Assembly: GCF_902806695.1 (NCBI RefSeq)
Contig: NZ_CADCXN010000113.1
Location: forward strand, 1-64,000
DNA: 64,000 bases
Direction: 5' to 3'
DNA from: Candidatus Methylobacter favarea
GTDB lineage: Bacteria; Pseudomonadota; Gammaproteobacteria; Methylococcales; Methylomonadaceae
Shown here in pieces: positions 1 to 8,333 of the stretch; the stretch's first letter is position 1; each line of letters begins with the position of its first letter. Position numbers and translations under genes: made by a program. Under the pieces are notes generated by a model. That model was not told the origin of the DNA. It searched no databases and saw nothing but the letters and a program-made list of their open reading frames with translations.

Positions 1-61
1 CGGCACTATCCAGTTCTTCCACAGTGAGTCGATCCGATACCTTTAAGGCGACGTGAGACAT
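1..61 (-). CDS. start of an unidentified gene, cut by the window edge
   Basis: An ATG at 61 on the minus strand opens a frame that stays open to the window edge, giving MSHVALKVSDRLTVEELDSA. A GGAG lies about 8 bases upstream as a possible ribosome binding site. It would be the next gene downstream of flgN on the same strand. In Pseudomonas that place is held by a PilZ-type flagellar brake gene, but these 20 residues do not let me name it. Confidence 0.3.
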   Translation of the reverse strand, partial: MSHVALKVSDRLTVEELDSA

Positions 62-158
62 AGCATTTCTCCGGAAACTCAACCCTATTCAACTTAGACT
101 CCGGAGATTTCATAAGATTCGTATAATATGTTTGGGTCGCCAGCTTTTTCAGCAAAAA

Positions 159-659
159 CTATACTGAAATCAAGGAGCGGGTAAACGGCTCACTTTTACT
201 TGAACCGTCGGGGCCGTAAGTATTTGCCGATTGCGGCTTGCCTTTTAAAATGTGCAGTGAGCGATCAACGTGGCGTTTTAAAAGTTCTATGCTTGCGCCA
301 TTTTGTTCATTCAGGCTTCTACACTTGGTCCAGAGTAATCTCATTTGCGCCCAATTGTCGGCCATTTCACTGACAGCCAAACCCGCTGTTTCGGCTCTTT
401 GAAAATATTCTTCAATATCTTGCTGATTATTAGCCAGCTTTTCTGTGGCCAGTAGTTGGCTCAACTGGGTATTGAACTGCTCCAGTTGCCCAACCAGATG
501 CTTTTTGCTGGCGACGATATTAATAATTGATTCAGCATGCTGCATTGACTTTAAAGCCTCGGCTTCGAGGTTAAGCTGGTCATGAAGCTGTTGCGTTAAA
601 TAAAGCCCATTAAGAATGAGCCGCGCTGTTATCGGGCAGGTATTTTCTATTATTGTCAT
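159..659 (-). CDS. flgN: FlgN, flagellar export chaperone
   Basis: FlgN-family chaperones bind the hook-filament junction proteins FlgK and FlgL in the cytoplasm and deliver them to the flagellar export gate. The 166-residue product is helical and hydrophilic, with long Leu, Gln and Glu-rich stretches, the usual size for the family. It ends in a tail with TYGPDGSSKS, like the YGPDG-type tail of many FlgN proteins. Its ATG overlaps the flgM stop by four bases (ATGA, 656-659), so the two are translationally coupled. Identification rests on weak family similarity plus its position after flgM. Confidence 0.8.
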   Translation of the reverse strand: MTIIENTCPITARLILNGLYLTQQLHDQLNLEAEALKSMQHAESIINIVASKKHLVGQLEQFNTQLSQLLATEKLANNQQDIEEYFQRAETAGLAVSEMADNWAQMRLLWTKCRSLNEQNGASIELLKRHVDRSLHILKGKPQSANTYGPDGSSKSEPFTRSLISV

Positions 660-970
660 GTACTGTCATCCTGAGCCAATAATTTTTCAAACTGAATTAT
701 TTTTTGCGCAATTCGTTCAGCGTTGATGGGATAATTTCCATCAGCAAGCGCCTTTTTTACGGCATTAACCCGGTCAATATCCACTGCCGGCAACGCCGAT
801 GATGAGGCAAAAGCCTTTTTTATTTCATGGGCAATGGCAGTAATCGCAACACTGTCATTTTTTTCAGGGCTTTTAATGGGCCCATTTTTGGTATCGCCGG
901 CTTCAGTTTTTGGCTCGGTTTTAATGATGAGCTGACTCTGGGTTCTGCCTGTTATTGATTCGATAGCCAT
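656..970 (-). CDS. flgM: FlgM, anti-sigma-28 factor
   Basis: FlgM binds FliA (sigma-28) and holds it inactive until the hook is finished and FlgM is exported. The 104-residue product begins MAIESITGRTQ and has a disordered, Lys/Pro/Thr-rich first half. The second half, with VDIDRVNAVKKALADGNYPI and AERIAQKIIQFE, is the conserved FliA-binding region of the family. A GAGGAA sits about 10 bases before the ATG, and a near-consensus sigma-28 promoter lies at 1005-1031, so FliA probably raises the level of its own inhibitor. The gene is followed at once by flgN. Confidence 0.9.
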   Translation of the reverse strand: MAIESITGRTQSQLIIKTEPKTEAGDTKNGPIKSPEKNDSVAITAIAHEIKKAFASSSALPAVDIDRVNAVKKALADGNYPINAERIAQKIIQFEKLLAQDDST

Positions 971-1004
971 TTGAAATTCCTCAGTATCTTTTATTTGTAC
1001 ATGC

Positions 1005-1031
1005 GTATCGGCAGGCTGGCAAAAAACTTTA
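1005..1031 (-). promoter_or_regulatory. sigma-28 (FliA) promoter of flgM-flgN
   Basis: Read on the minus strand, TAAAGTTT (1031-1024) is followed by 11 bases and then GCCGATAC (1012-1005). The enterobacterial FliA consensus is TAAAGTTT-N11-GCCGATAA, so all but the last base agree and the spacing is exact. Transcription would start near 998, about 28 bases before the flgM ATG. It separates flgMN control from flgA. Confidence 0.8.
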
Positions 1032-1063
1032 ACTGTTATTTAACATTGCTAATTTAACCGAGC

Positions 1064-1762
1064 TTAATAATTAACAGCAACCAGCCCGGATTCTACGACT
1101 GTCGCATTAATAATGCGTCCCGAGTTCTGATTCTTGATCCTGATAGTTTGGCCTTTGGCGCCATCCATTACCGCTATGCCGTTCATGCGGATGGCAAAAG
1201 CCGGTTGTATGGCGCTGATAATGACTTTATCTCCTCTTTTAATGAGCTTGGGATCGACAAAATTTCTCAGGCTAAGAATCGTCCCGGCCGGCATTTGGCG
1301 AATAGCCTGTTTGTTTTCCACTTGTTGCGCTTCAGTGAAAAAATCATCTCTGAGATTGGAAACATCCCGTTTTTCCAGCGCAAGATGTTGTGAAGTAATA
1401 ATTTCTCCCCGTTGTACAGGCTTCGATAAGACCAGAACCTGTTGATAGAATTTAATGACGGAAGAAGTGAAAATTGACCATTTCGTTTGTGCCGGGCAGC
1501 GTATACCGATCGAATTCCGGCCTGCTTTTATCAAGCCGGTTGTAGTAAATGCTTCCAGCGGTTCAGTACATTCCGGCAGCTTTAATTGGCTGTCAACGGG
1601 TATCAGGCTGATTTCATATTCAGCAGAAGTGTTTATCTTTTGCGCGATAAAATTTTTAACAGCCTCACTGATAGATGCGGGTGATTGACTGCGTTGGTCG
1701 GCATAGCCTGGAGCAAAAAAAGTCCAGAATAGTATCAGCATGATAAATATATTTTTAATCAT
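1064..1762 (-). CDS. flgA: FlgA, P-ring assembly chaperone
   Basis: FlgA is a periplasmic chaperone that helps FlgI assemble into the P ring around the rod. The product starts MIKNIFIMLILFW, a signal peptide ending near PGYA. The C-terminal half is an SAF-type domain (PVQRGEIIT, RQMPAGTILSLRNFVDP, VKRGDKV-like IKRGDKVIISA) as in FlgA/CpaB proteins. The frame also has an ATG at 1804, giving 14 extra residues. I prefer 1762 because a sigma-54-like promoter element covers 1800-1815, which would place the transcript start downstream of the longer ATG, and because the shorter form has a cleaner signal peptide. It diverges from flgB. Confidence 0.9.
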   Translation of the reverse strand: MIKNIFIMLILFWTFFAPGYADQRSQSPASISEAVKNFIAQKINTSAEYEISLIPVDSQLKLPECTEPLEAFTTTGLIKAGRNSIGIRCPAQTKWSIFTSSVIKFYQQVLVLSKPVQRGEIITSQHLALEKRDVSNLRDDFFTEAQQVENKQAIRQMPAGTILSLRNFVDPKLIKRGDKVIISAIQPAFAIRMNGIAVMDGAKGQTIRIKNQNSGRIINATVVESGLVAVNY

Positions 1763-1799
1763 CGGAAATGCCCGGTTAATGACTCTTCCAAAACTAATA

Positions 1800-1815
1800 A
1801 GCATTATTAATGCCA
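1800..1815 (-). promoter_or_regulatory. sigma-54-like promoter element before flgA
   Basis: On the minus strand TGGCATTAATAATGCT has the obligatory GG-N10-GC spacing (GG at 1814-1813, GC at 1802-1801). It agrees with most of the consensus TGGCAC-N5-TTGCA. The start of transcription would be near 1789, leaving a leader of about 27 bases before the ATG at 1762. RpoN control of flg genes is known in Pseudomonas and Vibrio; here it is a prediction. Confidence 0.45.
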
Positions 1816-2051
1816 GGCAAACTTACGCTAATTACCTTAAGCGACAGGCAAAAGTTGGATCCTGGCGGTTGGTTGTGGCAATTAATTGACGCATCGTTCG
1901 CTTTGTTTTGACGTTTTAATCATTGATAAACGAATTAACGGCCATTTTTTGCCGAATTATTCCTTTTACCTGAAAACCGTGCCTGCTTGTTTTCGGATTA
2001 ATGCCATTTTTTATATATTATCTTATTGATATTTAAAATCTTACAATCAAC

Positions 2052-2067
2052 TGGTATGTGCTGTGCT
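2052..2067 (+). promoter_or_regulatory. sigma-54-like promoter element before flgB
   Basis: TGGTATGTGCTGTGCT has GG (2053-2054) and GC (2065-2066) exactly ten bases apart, and partial agreement with TGGCAC-N5-TTGCA. The predicted start, near 2078, leaves a short leader before the Shine-Dalgarno GAGGTAA and the flgB ATG at 2101. It is the only such element I found between flgA and flgB on this strand. Confidence 0.4.
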
Positions 2068-2100
2068 TTATTTTTAACAGACTACTTTGAGGTAACTATT

Positions 2101-2493
2101 ATGGCAATTAATTTTGACAATGCACTTGGCGTTCACCCTCAGGCGCTCGCTTTGCGGGAACGGCGCAGTGAGGTGCTTGCGGCTAATTTAGCCAATGCAG
2201 ATACGCCGAACTACAAAGCCCGTGATCTGGATTTTAAGTCTGTGCTAAAACAAACCACGTCGGCTGAAAAAACTATGGAGCGTAGGCAAGCCGGACATTT
2301 TGCTCCCCCGCAGCAATTATTGGGCGCACAACTTATGTACCGTAATCCCAACCAGGTTTCCCTGGACGGAAACACGGTTGAGTCTCATGTTGAACAGGCT
2401 AAGTATGCCGAGAATGCGGTGCAGTATCAGGCCAGTTTGCAGTTCATCAGTAACAAATTCTCCGGGCTGATGATGGCCTTAAGAGGGCAATAG
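2101..2493 (+). CDS. flgB: FlgB, proximal rod protein
   Basis: FlgB is a proximal rod subunit of the flagellar basal body and is exported by the flagellar type III apparatus. The 130-residue product starts MAINFDNALGVHPQAL and carries the rod-protein N-terminal motif LAANLANADTPNYKARDLDF near residues 35-55. The frame is open further upstream to 2026, but GAGGTAA lies just before the ATG at 2101 and family members start here. It heads the flgB-flgL run, with flgC only two bases downstream. Confidence 0.95.
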   Translation: MAINFDNALGVHPQALALRERRSEVLAANLANADTPNYKARDLDFKSVLKQTTSAEKTMERRQAGHFAPPQQLLGAQLMYRNPNQVSLDGNTVESHVEQAKYAENAVQYQASLQFISNKFSGLMMALRGQ

Positions 2494-2495
2494 CC

Positions 2496-2912
2496 ATGTC
2501 CGCTTTTAACATATTTGATATTGCCGGCAGCGGCATGAATGCCCAGTCGGTAAGGCTTAATCTGGTTGCCAGCAATATTTCCAATGCCAACAGCGTCAGC
2601 AGCAGCCTGGGTCAGGTTTATAAATCCAGACAGCCGGTATTCGCAGCAGCATTAAGAAATGTCATGGATAAACAGGATGCCGCGGGCAAGGTGAAGGTAT
2701 TAGGTGTGGTGGAGAGTCAGGCGCCCGCGGTCAGGGAATATGCCCCTAACCATCCGATGGCCGATAAGGACGGTTATATCTTCAAACCCAATGTCAATAC
2801 GGTTGAAGAAATGGCCAATATGATGTCGGCATCCCGTTCTTACCAGGATAATGTCGAAGTGTTGAATACGGCAAAACAAATGCTTCTGCAAACGTTGAAA
2901 ATGGGCCAGTAA
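2496..2912 (+). CDS. flgC: FlgC, proximal rod protein
   Basis: FlgC is a proximal rod subunit. The 138-residue product has the N-terminal rod motif MSAFNIFDIAGSGM followed by LVASNISNANS, and the C-terminal signature VNTVEEMANMMSASRSYQ with NVEVLNTAKQMLL, which packs as a coiled coil in rod proteins. Length is usual. It starts two bases after the flgB stop and is followed after 12 bases by flgD. Confidence 0.96.
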   Translation: MSAFNIFDIAGSGMNAQSVRLNLVASNISNANSVSSSLGQVYKSRQPVFAAALRNVMDKQDAAGKVKVLGVVESQAPAVREYAPNHPMADKDGYIFKPNVNTVEEMANMMSASRSYQDNVEVLNTAKQMLLQTLKMGQ

Positions 2913-2924
2913 GGAGATGAAAAA

Positions 2925-3599
2925 ATGAGCAGCATAAATCCCTACAGCGGTTTGGGCGTGGCAATTCTTGATACTGCGACTGCAGCCGAAACTAAAAAAA
3001 AGGCCCTGGGCCAGGATGAATTTTTGAAGTTAATGACCACCCAGATGACGCATCAGGATCCGACCAAACCTATGCAAAATGGCGAGTTCCTATCGCAAAT
3101 GGCGCAGTTTGGAACAGTGTCCGGCATTCAGGATTTACAGCAATTATTCAAGGATTTTTCTGCCTCGATCAGCTCGGACCAGGCGCTGCAAGCGGCCAGT
3201 CTGGTGGGCCGGTATGTTTCAGCTCCCTCCGATGAAGGTCTGCTGGCGGCCGGTGGAGAAATTAAAGGCAAAATTGAACTGCCTTCCAGTTCTCCGAATG
3301 TCAGCGTAAAAATTCTCGATGCGACTGGCGATATTGTAAAAATTATCCCGCTGGGCGGCCATTCAGCAGGATCAGTGCCTTTTACCTGGGATGGCGTGAA
3401 TGCAAATGGAGTTCCTGCTTCTCCCGGTGTTTACAAGGTCCAGGCGGAAGCCGGCGTGGATGGCGTCAATACGGCGTTAAAGCCGGAGATTGAGTCTCAG
3501 GTAGAGAGCGTCTCCATGGGCAATGGCACGAATGGCGTACAGGTTAATTTAAAGGGCCTGGGCGCGGTCAGTTTCAATCAAATAAAACAGATTCTGTAA
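2925..3599 (+). CDS. flgD: FlgD, hook-capping protein
   Basis: FlgD forms the scaffold cap that guides polymerisation of FlgE into the hook and is then lost. The 224-residue product has the FlgD N-terminal region LGQDEFLKLMTTQMTHQDPT and MQNGEFLSQMAQF. A C-terminal FlgD Ig/Tudor-like part includes IIPLGGHSAGSVPFTWDG and ASPGVYKVQAEA. A GGAG lies a few bases before the ATG. The order flgC-flgD-flgE is the standard one. Confidence 0.96.
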   Translation: MSSINPYSGLGVAILDTATAAETKKKALGQDEFLKLMTTQMTHQDPTKPMQNGEFLSQMAQFGTVSGIQDLQQLFKDFSASISSDQALQAASLVGRYVSAPSDEGLLAAGGEIKGKIELPSSSPNVSVKILDATGDIVKIIPLGGHSAGSVPFTWDGVNANGVPASPGVYKVQAEAGVDGVNTALKPEIESQVESVSMGNGTNGVQVNLKGLGAVSFNQIKQIL

Positions 3600-3614
3600 G
3601 TCAGGAGACAGGCA

Positions 3615-4889
3615 ATGAGTTTTACCACAGCATTAAGCGGATTGAATGCCGCGTCAAATAATTTATCCGTAACCGGCAATAATATTGCCAATGCCAACAC
3701 AACGGGTTTTAAAAAGTCGCGCTCCGAATTTGCTGATGTTTATGCGAGCAGTCTTGGCGGTGTGAATAAAACTCAGCCGGGCGCCGGCGTCAGAGTCACT
3801 GAAGTCGCGCAGCAGTTTAATCAGGGCAATCTGGACTTTACTGAAAACAGTCTGGATATGGCGATCAGCGGCGAAGGCTTTTTCACTCTGGCCAATGATC
3901 CAGCTGATCTTAAATCGCTTGTTTATAGCCGTTCCGGCGCCTTCAGGGTTAACAAGGATGGTCTTGTGACCAATACCCAGGGGCAGGCTTTGCTGGCCTA
4001 TTCCCCAAACGGTACAGCGGTTAGTGATGGCTTTAGTCAGGGAGTTTTGAAAACAGTGTCGCTAAATACAGGCGCAGGCCTGCCGGTTTCGACGAAGAAT
4101 GTTGAATTACAGGTTAACCTGGATAGTAACAATACTGTCCCGGTTACTGCTACCTTTGATCCACTGGATTCAACTTCCTATAACCAGCAGTCATCGGTAT
4201 CGATTTATGATTCCCTGGGTGAATCGCATACCTTAACGACTTATTTTGTAGCGGGGCCCGTGACAGGCGGTGCCACAAGAGATTGGAAAGCATATCATTA
4301 CATTACCGATGACCCGGCAATTCCCGTATCGATAGATACCGGCGGCATACCGGCAACCTTGACTTTCGATTCAACCGGAAAATTAACAGCTCCTGCCAAT
4401 GGGCAGGTTCCTTTAGCCCCTTATTCGACCGGAACGTCGGCAGCAGATATTACCGCCAGGATGAACTATTCGGGTTCCACGCAATTATCCGCGCCCTTTA
4501 GCGTGGATGCGTTAACGCAGGACGGATTAGCGGCCGGTAAATTAACAGGCATCTCTATTGATGATGAAGGAGTTATTTTTGCCCGTTTCAGCAATGGCGG
4601 CGCAACCCCGTTAGGCAAGGTGGCTATGACCCGGTTTCCCAATCCTCAGGGTCTGTCAAAACTGGGCGATACCAACTGGGCGCAAAGCGCCAATTCAGGG
4701 GAACCTATTCCCGGTGAAGCCGGCACCGGCAATTTCGGACTGATTCAGTCCGGGGCGCTGGAGCAGTCCAATGTCGATCTGTCGGCGCAGCTGGTCAATC
4801 TTATTGTTGCCCAGCAGGCTTATCAGGCCAACTCGCAAACAATCTCGACTGAAAACAGCATCGTCCAGACAATTTTGAATATTCGTTAA
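3615..4889 (+). CDS. flgE: FlgE, flagellar hook protein
   Basis: FlgE polymerises into the hook, the universal joint between rod and filament. The 424-residue product begins MSFTTALSGLNAASNNL with [20 protein letters not shown], and carries the hook motif NLDFTENSLDMAISGEGFF. It ends LSAQLVNLIVAQQAYQANSQ and TENSIVQTILNI, the C-terminal coiled-coil segment. The middle is a variable D1/D2 domain rich in Thr, Ser and Gly. Length is normal for a short FlgE. A Shine-Dalgarno AGGAGA lies upstream. Confidence 0.96.
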   Translation: MSFTTALSGLNAASNNLSVTGNNIANANTTGFKKSRSEFADVYASSLGGVNKTQPGAGVRVTEVAQQFNQGNLDFTENSLDMAISGEGFFTLANDPADLKSLVYSRSGAFRVNKDGLVTNTQGQALLAYSPNGTAVSDGFSQGVLKTVSLNTGAGLPVSTKNVELQVNLDSNNTVPVTATFDPLDSTSYNQQSSVSIYDSLGESHTLTTYFVAGPVTGGATRDWKAYHYITDDPAIPVSIDTGGIPATLTFDSTGKLTAPANGQVPLAPYSTGTSAADITARMNYSGSTQLSAPFSVDALTQDGLAAGKLTGISIDDEGVIFARFSNGGATPLGKVAMTRFPNPQGLSKLGDTNWAQSANSGEPIPGEAGTGNFGLIQSGALEQSNVDLSAQLVNLIVAQQAYQANSQTISTENSIVQTILNIR

Positions 4890-4910
4890 ACCTTTAAGTA
4901 GGAAGCAGTC

Positions 4911-5651
4911 ATGGATCGAAGTTTATATATAGCAATGAGCGGGGCCAAACAAACCCTGTTGGCGCAAACGGCAAACGCCAATAATCTGGCGAATTCACAG
5001 ACTACCGGCTTCAAGTCGGATTTGGAGCAATTTCGCAGTATGCCCGTATTCGGTTCGGGTTTTCCTAGCCGGGTCTATGCCATGACCGAACGGCCGGGAA
5101 CTGATTTTTCTCCCGGTGCCATACAGACAACAGGACGTGAACTGGATGTCGCCATTAATGGCGAGGGCTGGTTTGCGGTTCAGGGTGCGGATGGCAGTGA
5201 AGCCTATACCCGAGCCGGTGATCTGCGCGTTACTCCGGAAGGGCTATTGCAGACCAGCGCAGGATTGCCGATGCTGGGCCAGAATGGGCCTGCGTCCATT
5301 CCGCCGGCTCAAAAGCTGACAATAGGCGAAGACGGCACAATCAGCATTATTCCCCTGGGCTCCAATGCAACGACCCTGGCAGTGGTTGACCGGATTAAAA
5401 TGGTTAAGCCTGCGATGGATAATCTGGAAAAGCATGAGGACGGCTTGCTGCATCTCAAGGATGGAAAACCGCTGGCAGCCAGTGCCGGGGTCAGTTTGGT
5501 ATCAGGGGCCTTGGAAGCCAGTAATGTCAATGCCATCCAGTCCCTGGTGGAAATGATAGAACTGGCAAGAAATTTTGAGTTGCAAACCAGGGTAATGAAG
5601 ACTACAGATGAAAATTCCGGCGTTAGTTCCAGGTTAATGCAGATGGCATAA
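4911..5651 (+). CDS. flgF: FlgF, proximal rod protein
   Basis: FlgF is the rod subunit between FlgBC and FlgG. The 246-residue product starts MDRSLYIAMSGAKQTLLAQ with NANNLANSQTTGFKSDLEQF. It has TGRELDVAINGEGWFAVQ in the first third and ends with GALEASNVNAIQSLVEMIEL and ARNFELQTRVMKTTDE, all typical of FlgF. Length is as expected. It lies between flgE and flgG with a 56-base gap before flgG. Confidence 0.96.
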   Translation: MDRSLYIAMSGAKQTLLAQTANANNLANSQTTGFKSDLEQFRSMPVFGSGFPSRVYAMTERPGTDFSPGAIQTTGRELDVAINGEGWFAVQGADGSEAYTRAGDLRVTPEGLLQTSAGLPMLGQNGPASIPPAQKLTIGEDGTISIIPLGSNATTLAVVDRIKMVKPAMDNLEKHEDGLLHLKDGKPLAASAGVSLVSGALEASNVNAIQSLVEMIELARNFELQTRVMKTTDENSGVSSRLMQMA

Positions 5652-5707
5652 ACCCTGGGCTCAATATCTAGTGTAAGTCAATATCTTGTCAAAATCAGGA
5701 GTTTATC

Positions 5708-6496
5708 ATGACAGAACGAGCATTATGGGTAGCTAAAACCGGTCTGGATGCCCAGCAAACCCGCATGGCCGTTATTGCCAATAATCTGGCTAACGTAAAT
5801 ACCACCGGCTTCAAGAAATCCAGAGCCATATTCGAAGACCTGGTTTACCAGAATATACGGCAGGTGGGGGCGCAGTCCACGCAAAATACCCAATTACCGA
5901 CGGGGCTGCAGCTAGGAACGGGTGTTAGAACGGTTGCGACAGAGAAGCTGCATACCCAGGGAAATATTCAGCAAACGGAAAATTCCCTGGATATCGCTAT
6001 CAACGGACGCGGCTTCCTGCAAATTCTTATGCCTAACGGCGATATAAACTATACCCGCGATGGTTCACTAAAACTGGATTCCACGGGCCAGCTTGTCACT
6101 TCAGGCGGCTTGACTCTGGAGCCTTCGCTTACGGTGCCTGAGGATGCCATCAGCGTCACGATTGGCCGTGACGGGACAGTCTCTGTCTTGCAGCCTGGCA
6201 ATGCTGCGCCCGTTGAAGTCGGGCAAATTCAGACCGCTGATTTTATTAATCCGACCGGCCTTGAGCCGATTGGCGAGAACCTGTTTCGGGAATCCGTTTC
6301 CAGCGGGCCGCCGATTTTGGGCACGCCGGGTGAACAGGAATACGGGCCTTTGCTGCAGGGATCTCTTGAAACCTCAAATGTAAATGTGGTGGAAGAATTG
6401 GTCAACATGATTGAAACGCAGCGGGCTTATGAGATGAACTCGAAAGCGATTTCAACGACTGACCAGATGTTGTCCTTTGTGACGCAGCAATTATAA
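5708..6496 (+). CDS. flgG: FlgG, distal rod protein
   Basis: FlgG is the distal rod protein that spans the P and L rings. The 262-residue length is close to the usual 260. The product starts [20 protein letters not shown] with [20 protein letters not shown] and the distal-rod segment [15 protein letters not shown]. It ends [20 protein letters not shown] and [23 protein letters not shown] precedes the ATG. It is followed by the ring genes flgH and flgI. Confidence 0.97.
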   Translation: MTERALWVAKTGLDAQQTRMAVIANNLANVNTTGFKKSRAIFEDLVYQNIRQVGAQSTQNTQLPTGLQLGTGVRTVATEKLHTQGNIQQTENSLDIAINGRGFLQILMPNGDINYTRDGSLKLDSTGQLVTSGGLTLEPSLTVPEDAISVTIGRDGTVSVLQPGNAAPVEVGQIQTADFINPTGLEPIGENLFRESVSSGPPILGTPGEQEYGPLLQGSLETSNVNVVEELVNMIETQRAYEMNSKAISTTDQMLSFVTQQL

Positions 6497-6510
6497 ATCG
6501 AGGTGAGGGC

Positions 6511-7185
6511 ATGATTGCTTATAAACCGGCTTTTCTGCTTATAGTCGGACTATTACTCGAAGCGTGTACGCCATTGCCGCAAAGAGATCCAGCCTTTGCC
6601 CCGGTTGCGCCGGCGGATTTAAGGGCGCCTGCGCAAAATTCCGGGGCCATCTATCAAGCCGGATACGATATGCGCCTGTTTGAGGATCATACGGCAAGAA
6701 GAGTCGGCGATGTTTTGACCATCAAGCTGCAAGAGCTAACTCAGGCGAAAAAGAAAGACGATCTTAATGCTAATAAAGATAACAGTTTGTCCATAACAGC
6801 GCCTACTATATTAGGCATGACTGCATCGGCTTTATTAGGTAATGACATTGAAACCAGTATGAAGTCAGCAAAACAATTTAAAGGAACCGGGGGGGCAGAT
6901 CAGAGCAATAGCCTGATCGGGGATATTTCTGTCACGGTAGTTGAGCTTTTGCCAAATGGCAATTTAAAAGTGCGCGGCGAGAAGCGCGTTACCCTGAATC
7001 AGGGCGATGAGTACATCAGGTTATCGGGAATAGTCCGCCCTGTCGATATCGATGTGTCCAACACTATTTCTTCAGATAATGTCGCCGATGCGACGATTAT
7101 GTATACAGGCAATGGCGCAATGGCTGACGCCAGCAAGATGGGCTGGCTTTCAAGGATTCTTTTTAGTCCCTGGTTTCCCTTCTGA
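6511..7185 (+). CDS. flgH: FlgH, L-ring lipoprotein
   Basis: FlgH forms the L ring in the outer membrane. The 224-residue product has a lipoprotein signal with lipobox LLEAC and the lipidated Cys at residue 19. Later come YDMRLFEDHTARRVGDVLTI and LPNGNLKVRGEKRVTLNQGD, then YIRLSGIVRPVDID, conserved in FlgH. AGGTGAG is the ribosome site. The next gene, flgI, starts ten bases downstream. Confidence 0.96.
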   Translation: MIAYKPAFLLIVGLLLEACTPLPQRDPAFAPVAPADLRAPAQNSGAIYQAGYDMRLFEDHTARRVGDVLTIKLQELTQAKKKDDLNANKDNSLSITAPTILGMTASALLGNDIETSMKSAKQFKGTGGADQSNSLIGDISVTVVELLPNGNLKVRGEKRVTLNQGDEYIRLSGIVRPVDIDVSNTISSDNVADATIMYTGNGAMADASKMGWLSRILFSPWFPF

Positions 7186-7194
7186 GTCATAACT

Positions 7195-8301
7195 ATGAAC
7201 AATGCCTACAAGCCTTTTATTTGTCTGCTACTGGTTATTGCCTGCGATAATCCGGTTTATGCCGAACGCATCAAGGATATTGCCACCATTGAAGGTGTGC
7301 GCACTAATCAGCTGGTGGGATACGGGCTGGTGGTCGGGCTGGCTAATAAATCCGGCGATAAAACCACGACATTTGCCGGACAAAGTTTGCGCAGCATGCT
7401 GGCGCGCCTTGGGCTTAGATTGCCGCCCGGTTTTGATCCGAAAGCAAAGAATATAGCGGCAGCGGCTATTTATGCAGAATTACCGCCCTTTGCCAAGCCG
7501 GGGCAGCAAATTGATGTTACGGTCTCTTCGCTTGGCGATGCAAAAAGTTTGCGCGGCGGCGTGTTATTAATGAGCCCGCTGAAAGGCGCCGATGGGCAGG
7601 TATACGCTATCGCTCAGGGTAATCTGGTGGTCGGCGGCTTGAGCGCATCAGGGCAGGATGGGTCGAATATTACCATTAACAATCCCAATGTCGGCCGCAT
7701 TGCCAACGGGGCTACGATTGAGCGCGTCGTCAATATGCCCTTTGCCGATGGCAATGCCTTGATTTTTAATCTGCACAATTCGGATTTTACTACCGCGAGC
7801 CGCATGGCGGAAGCCATTAACCGGGTATTGGGTCCCAATACTGCAAAGCCGATCGACGCCACTTCGGTAAGGGTTAATGCGCCGCTGGATTCAGGACAAA
7901 AAGTAACCTTCGCTTCAATGATTGAAAATATGATGGTTGCTCCCGATGATGCGCCGGCGCGTATTATTATTAATTCCCGCACCGGAACGGTTGTTATCAA
8001 CAGCAAAGTCCGGGTGCAGCCTGCCGCGGTTTCTCACGGGAGTTTGACCGTTACTATCAGTGAAAATCCGCAGGTCAGCCAGCCGAATGCATTTTCCAAT
8101 GGCCAAACCGTGGTGACGCCGCAGTCGCAAGTAAAGATCGAAGAAGAAAAAAACCGCATGTTTTTGTTTAATCCCGGCGTTTCACTGGATGAAATTGTCC
8201 GCGCCGTAAATAATGTGGGCGCCGCGCCCAGCGATCTCGTCGCTATTCTTGAAGCCCTTAAAGCGGCGGGCGCACTGCGCGCCGAATTAATTGTGATCTA
8301 G
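7195..8301 (+). CDS. flgI: FlgI, P-ring protein
   Basis: FlgI makes the P ring in the periplasm around the rod, helped by FlgA. The 368-residue product has a signal peptide likely cut after NPVYA. The mature protein starts [20 protein letters not shown] and [14 protein letters not shown], a highly conserved FlgI region. The C-terminal part has [20 protein letters not shown] and [18 protein letters not shown]. Length is standard. Confidence 0.97.
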   Translation: MNNAYKPFICLLLVIACDNPVYAERIKDIATIEGVRTNQLVGYGLVVGLANKSGDKTTTFAGQSLRSMLARLGLRLPPGFDPKAKNIAAAAIYAELPPFAKPGQQIDVTVSSLGDAKSLRGGVLLMSPLKGADGQVYAIAQGNLVVGGLSASGQDGSNITINNPNVGRIANGATIERVVNMPFADGNALIFNLHNSDFTTASRMAEAINRVLGPNTAKPIDATSVRVNAPLDSGQKVTFASMIENMMVAPDDAPARIIINSRTGTVVINSKVRVQPAAVSHGSLTVTISENPQVSQPNAFSNGQTVVTPQSQVKIEEEKNRMFLFNPGVSLDEIVRAVNNVGAAPSDLVAILEALKAAGALRAELIVI

Positions 8302-8333
8302 TCGGAGATTATTATGTTACCTGGGAGATGGTC

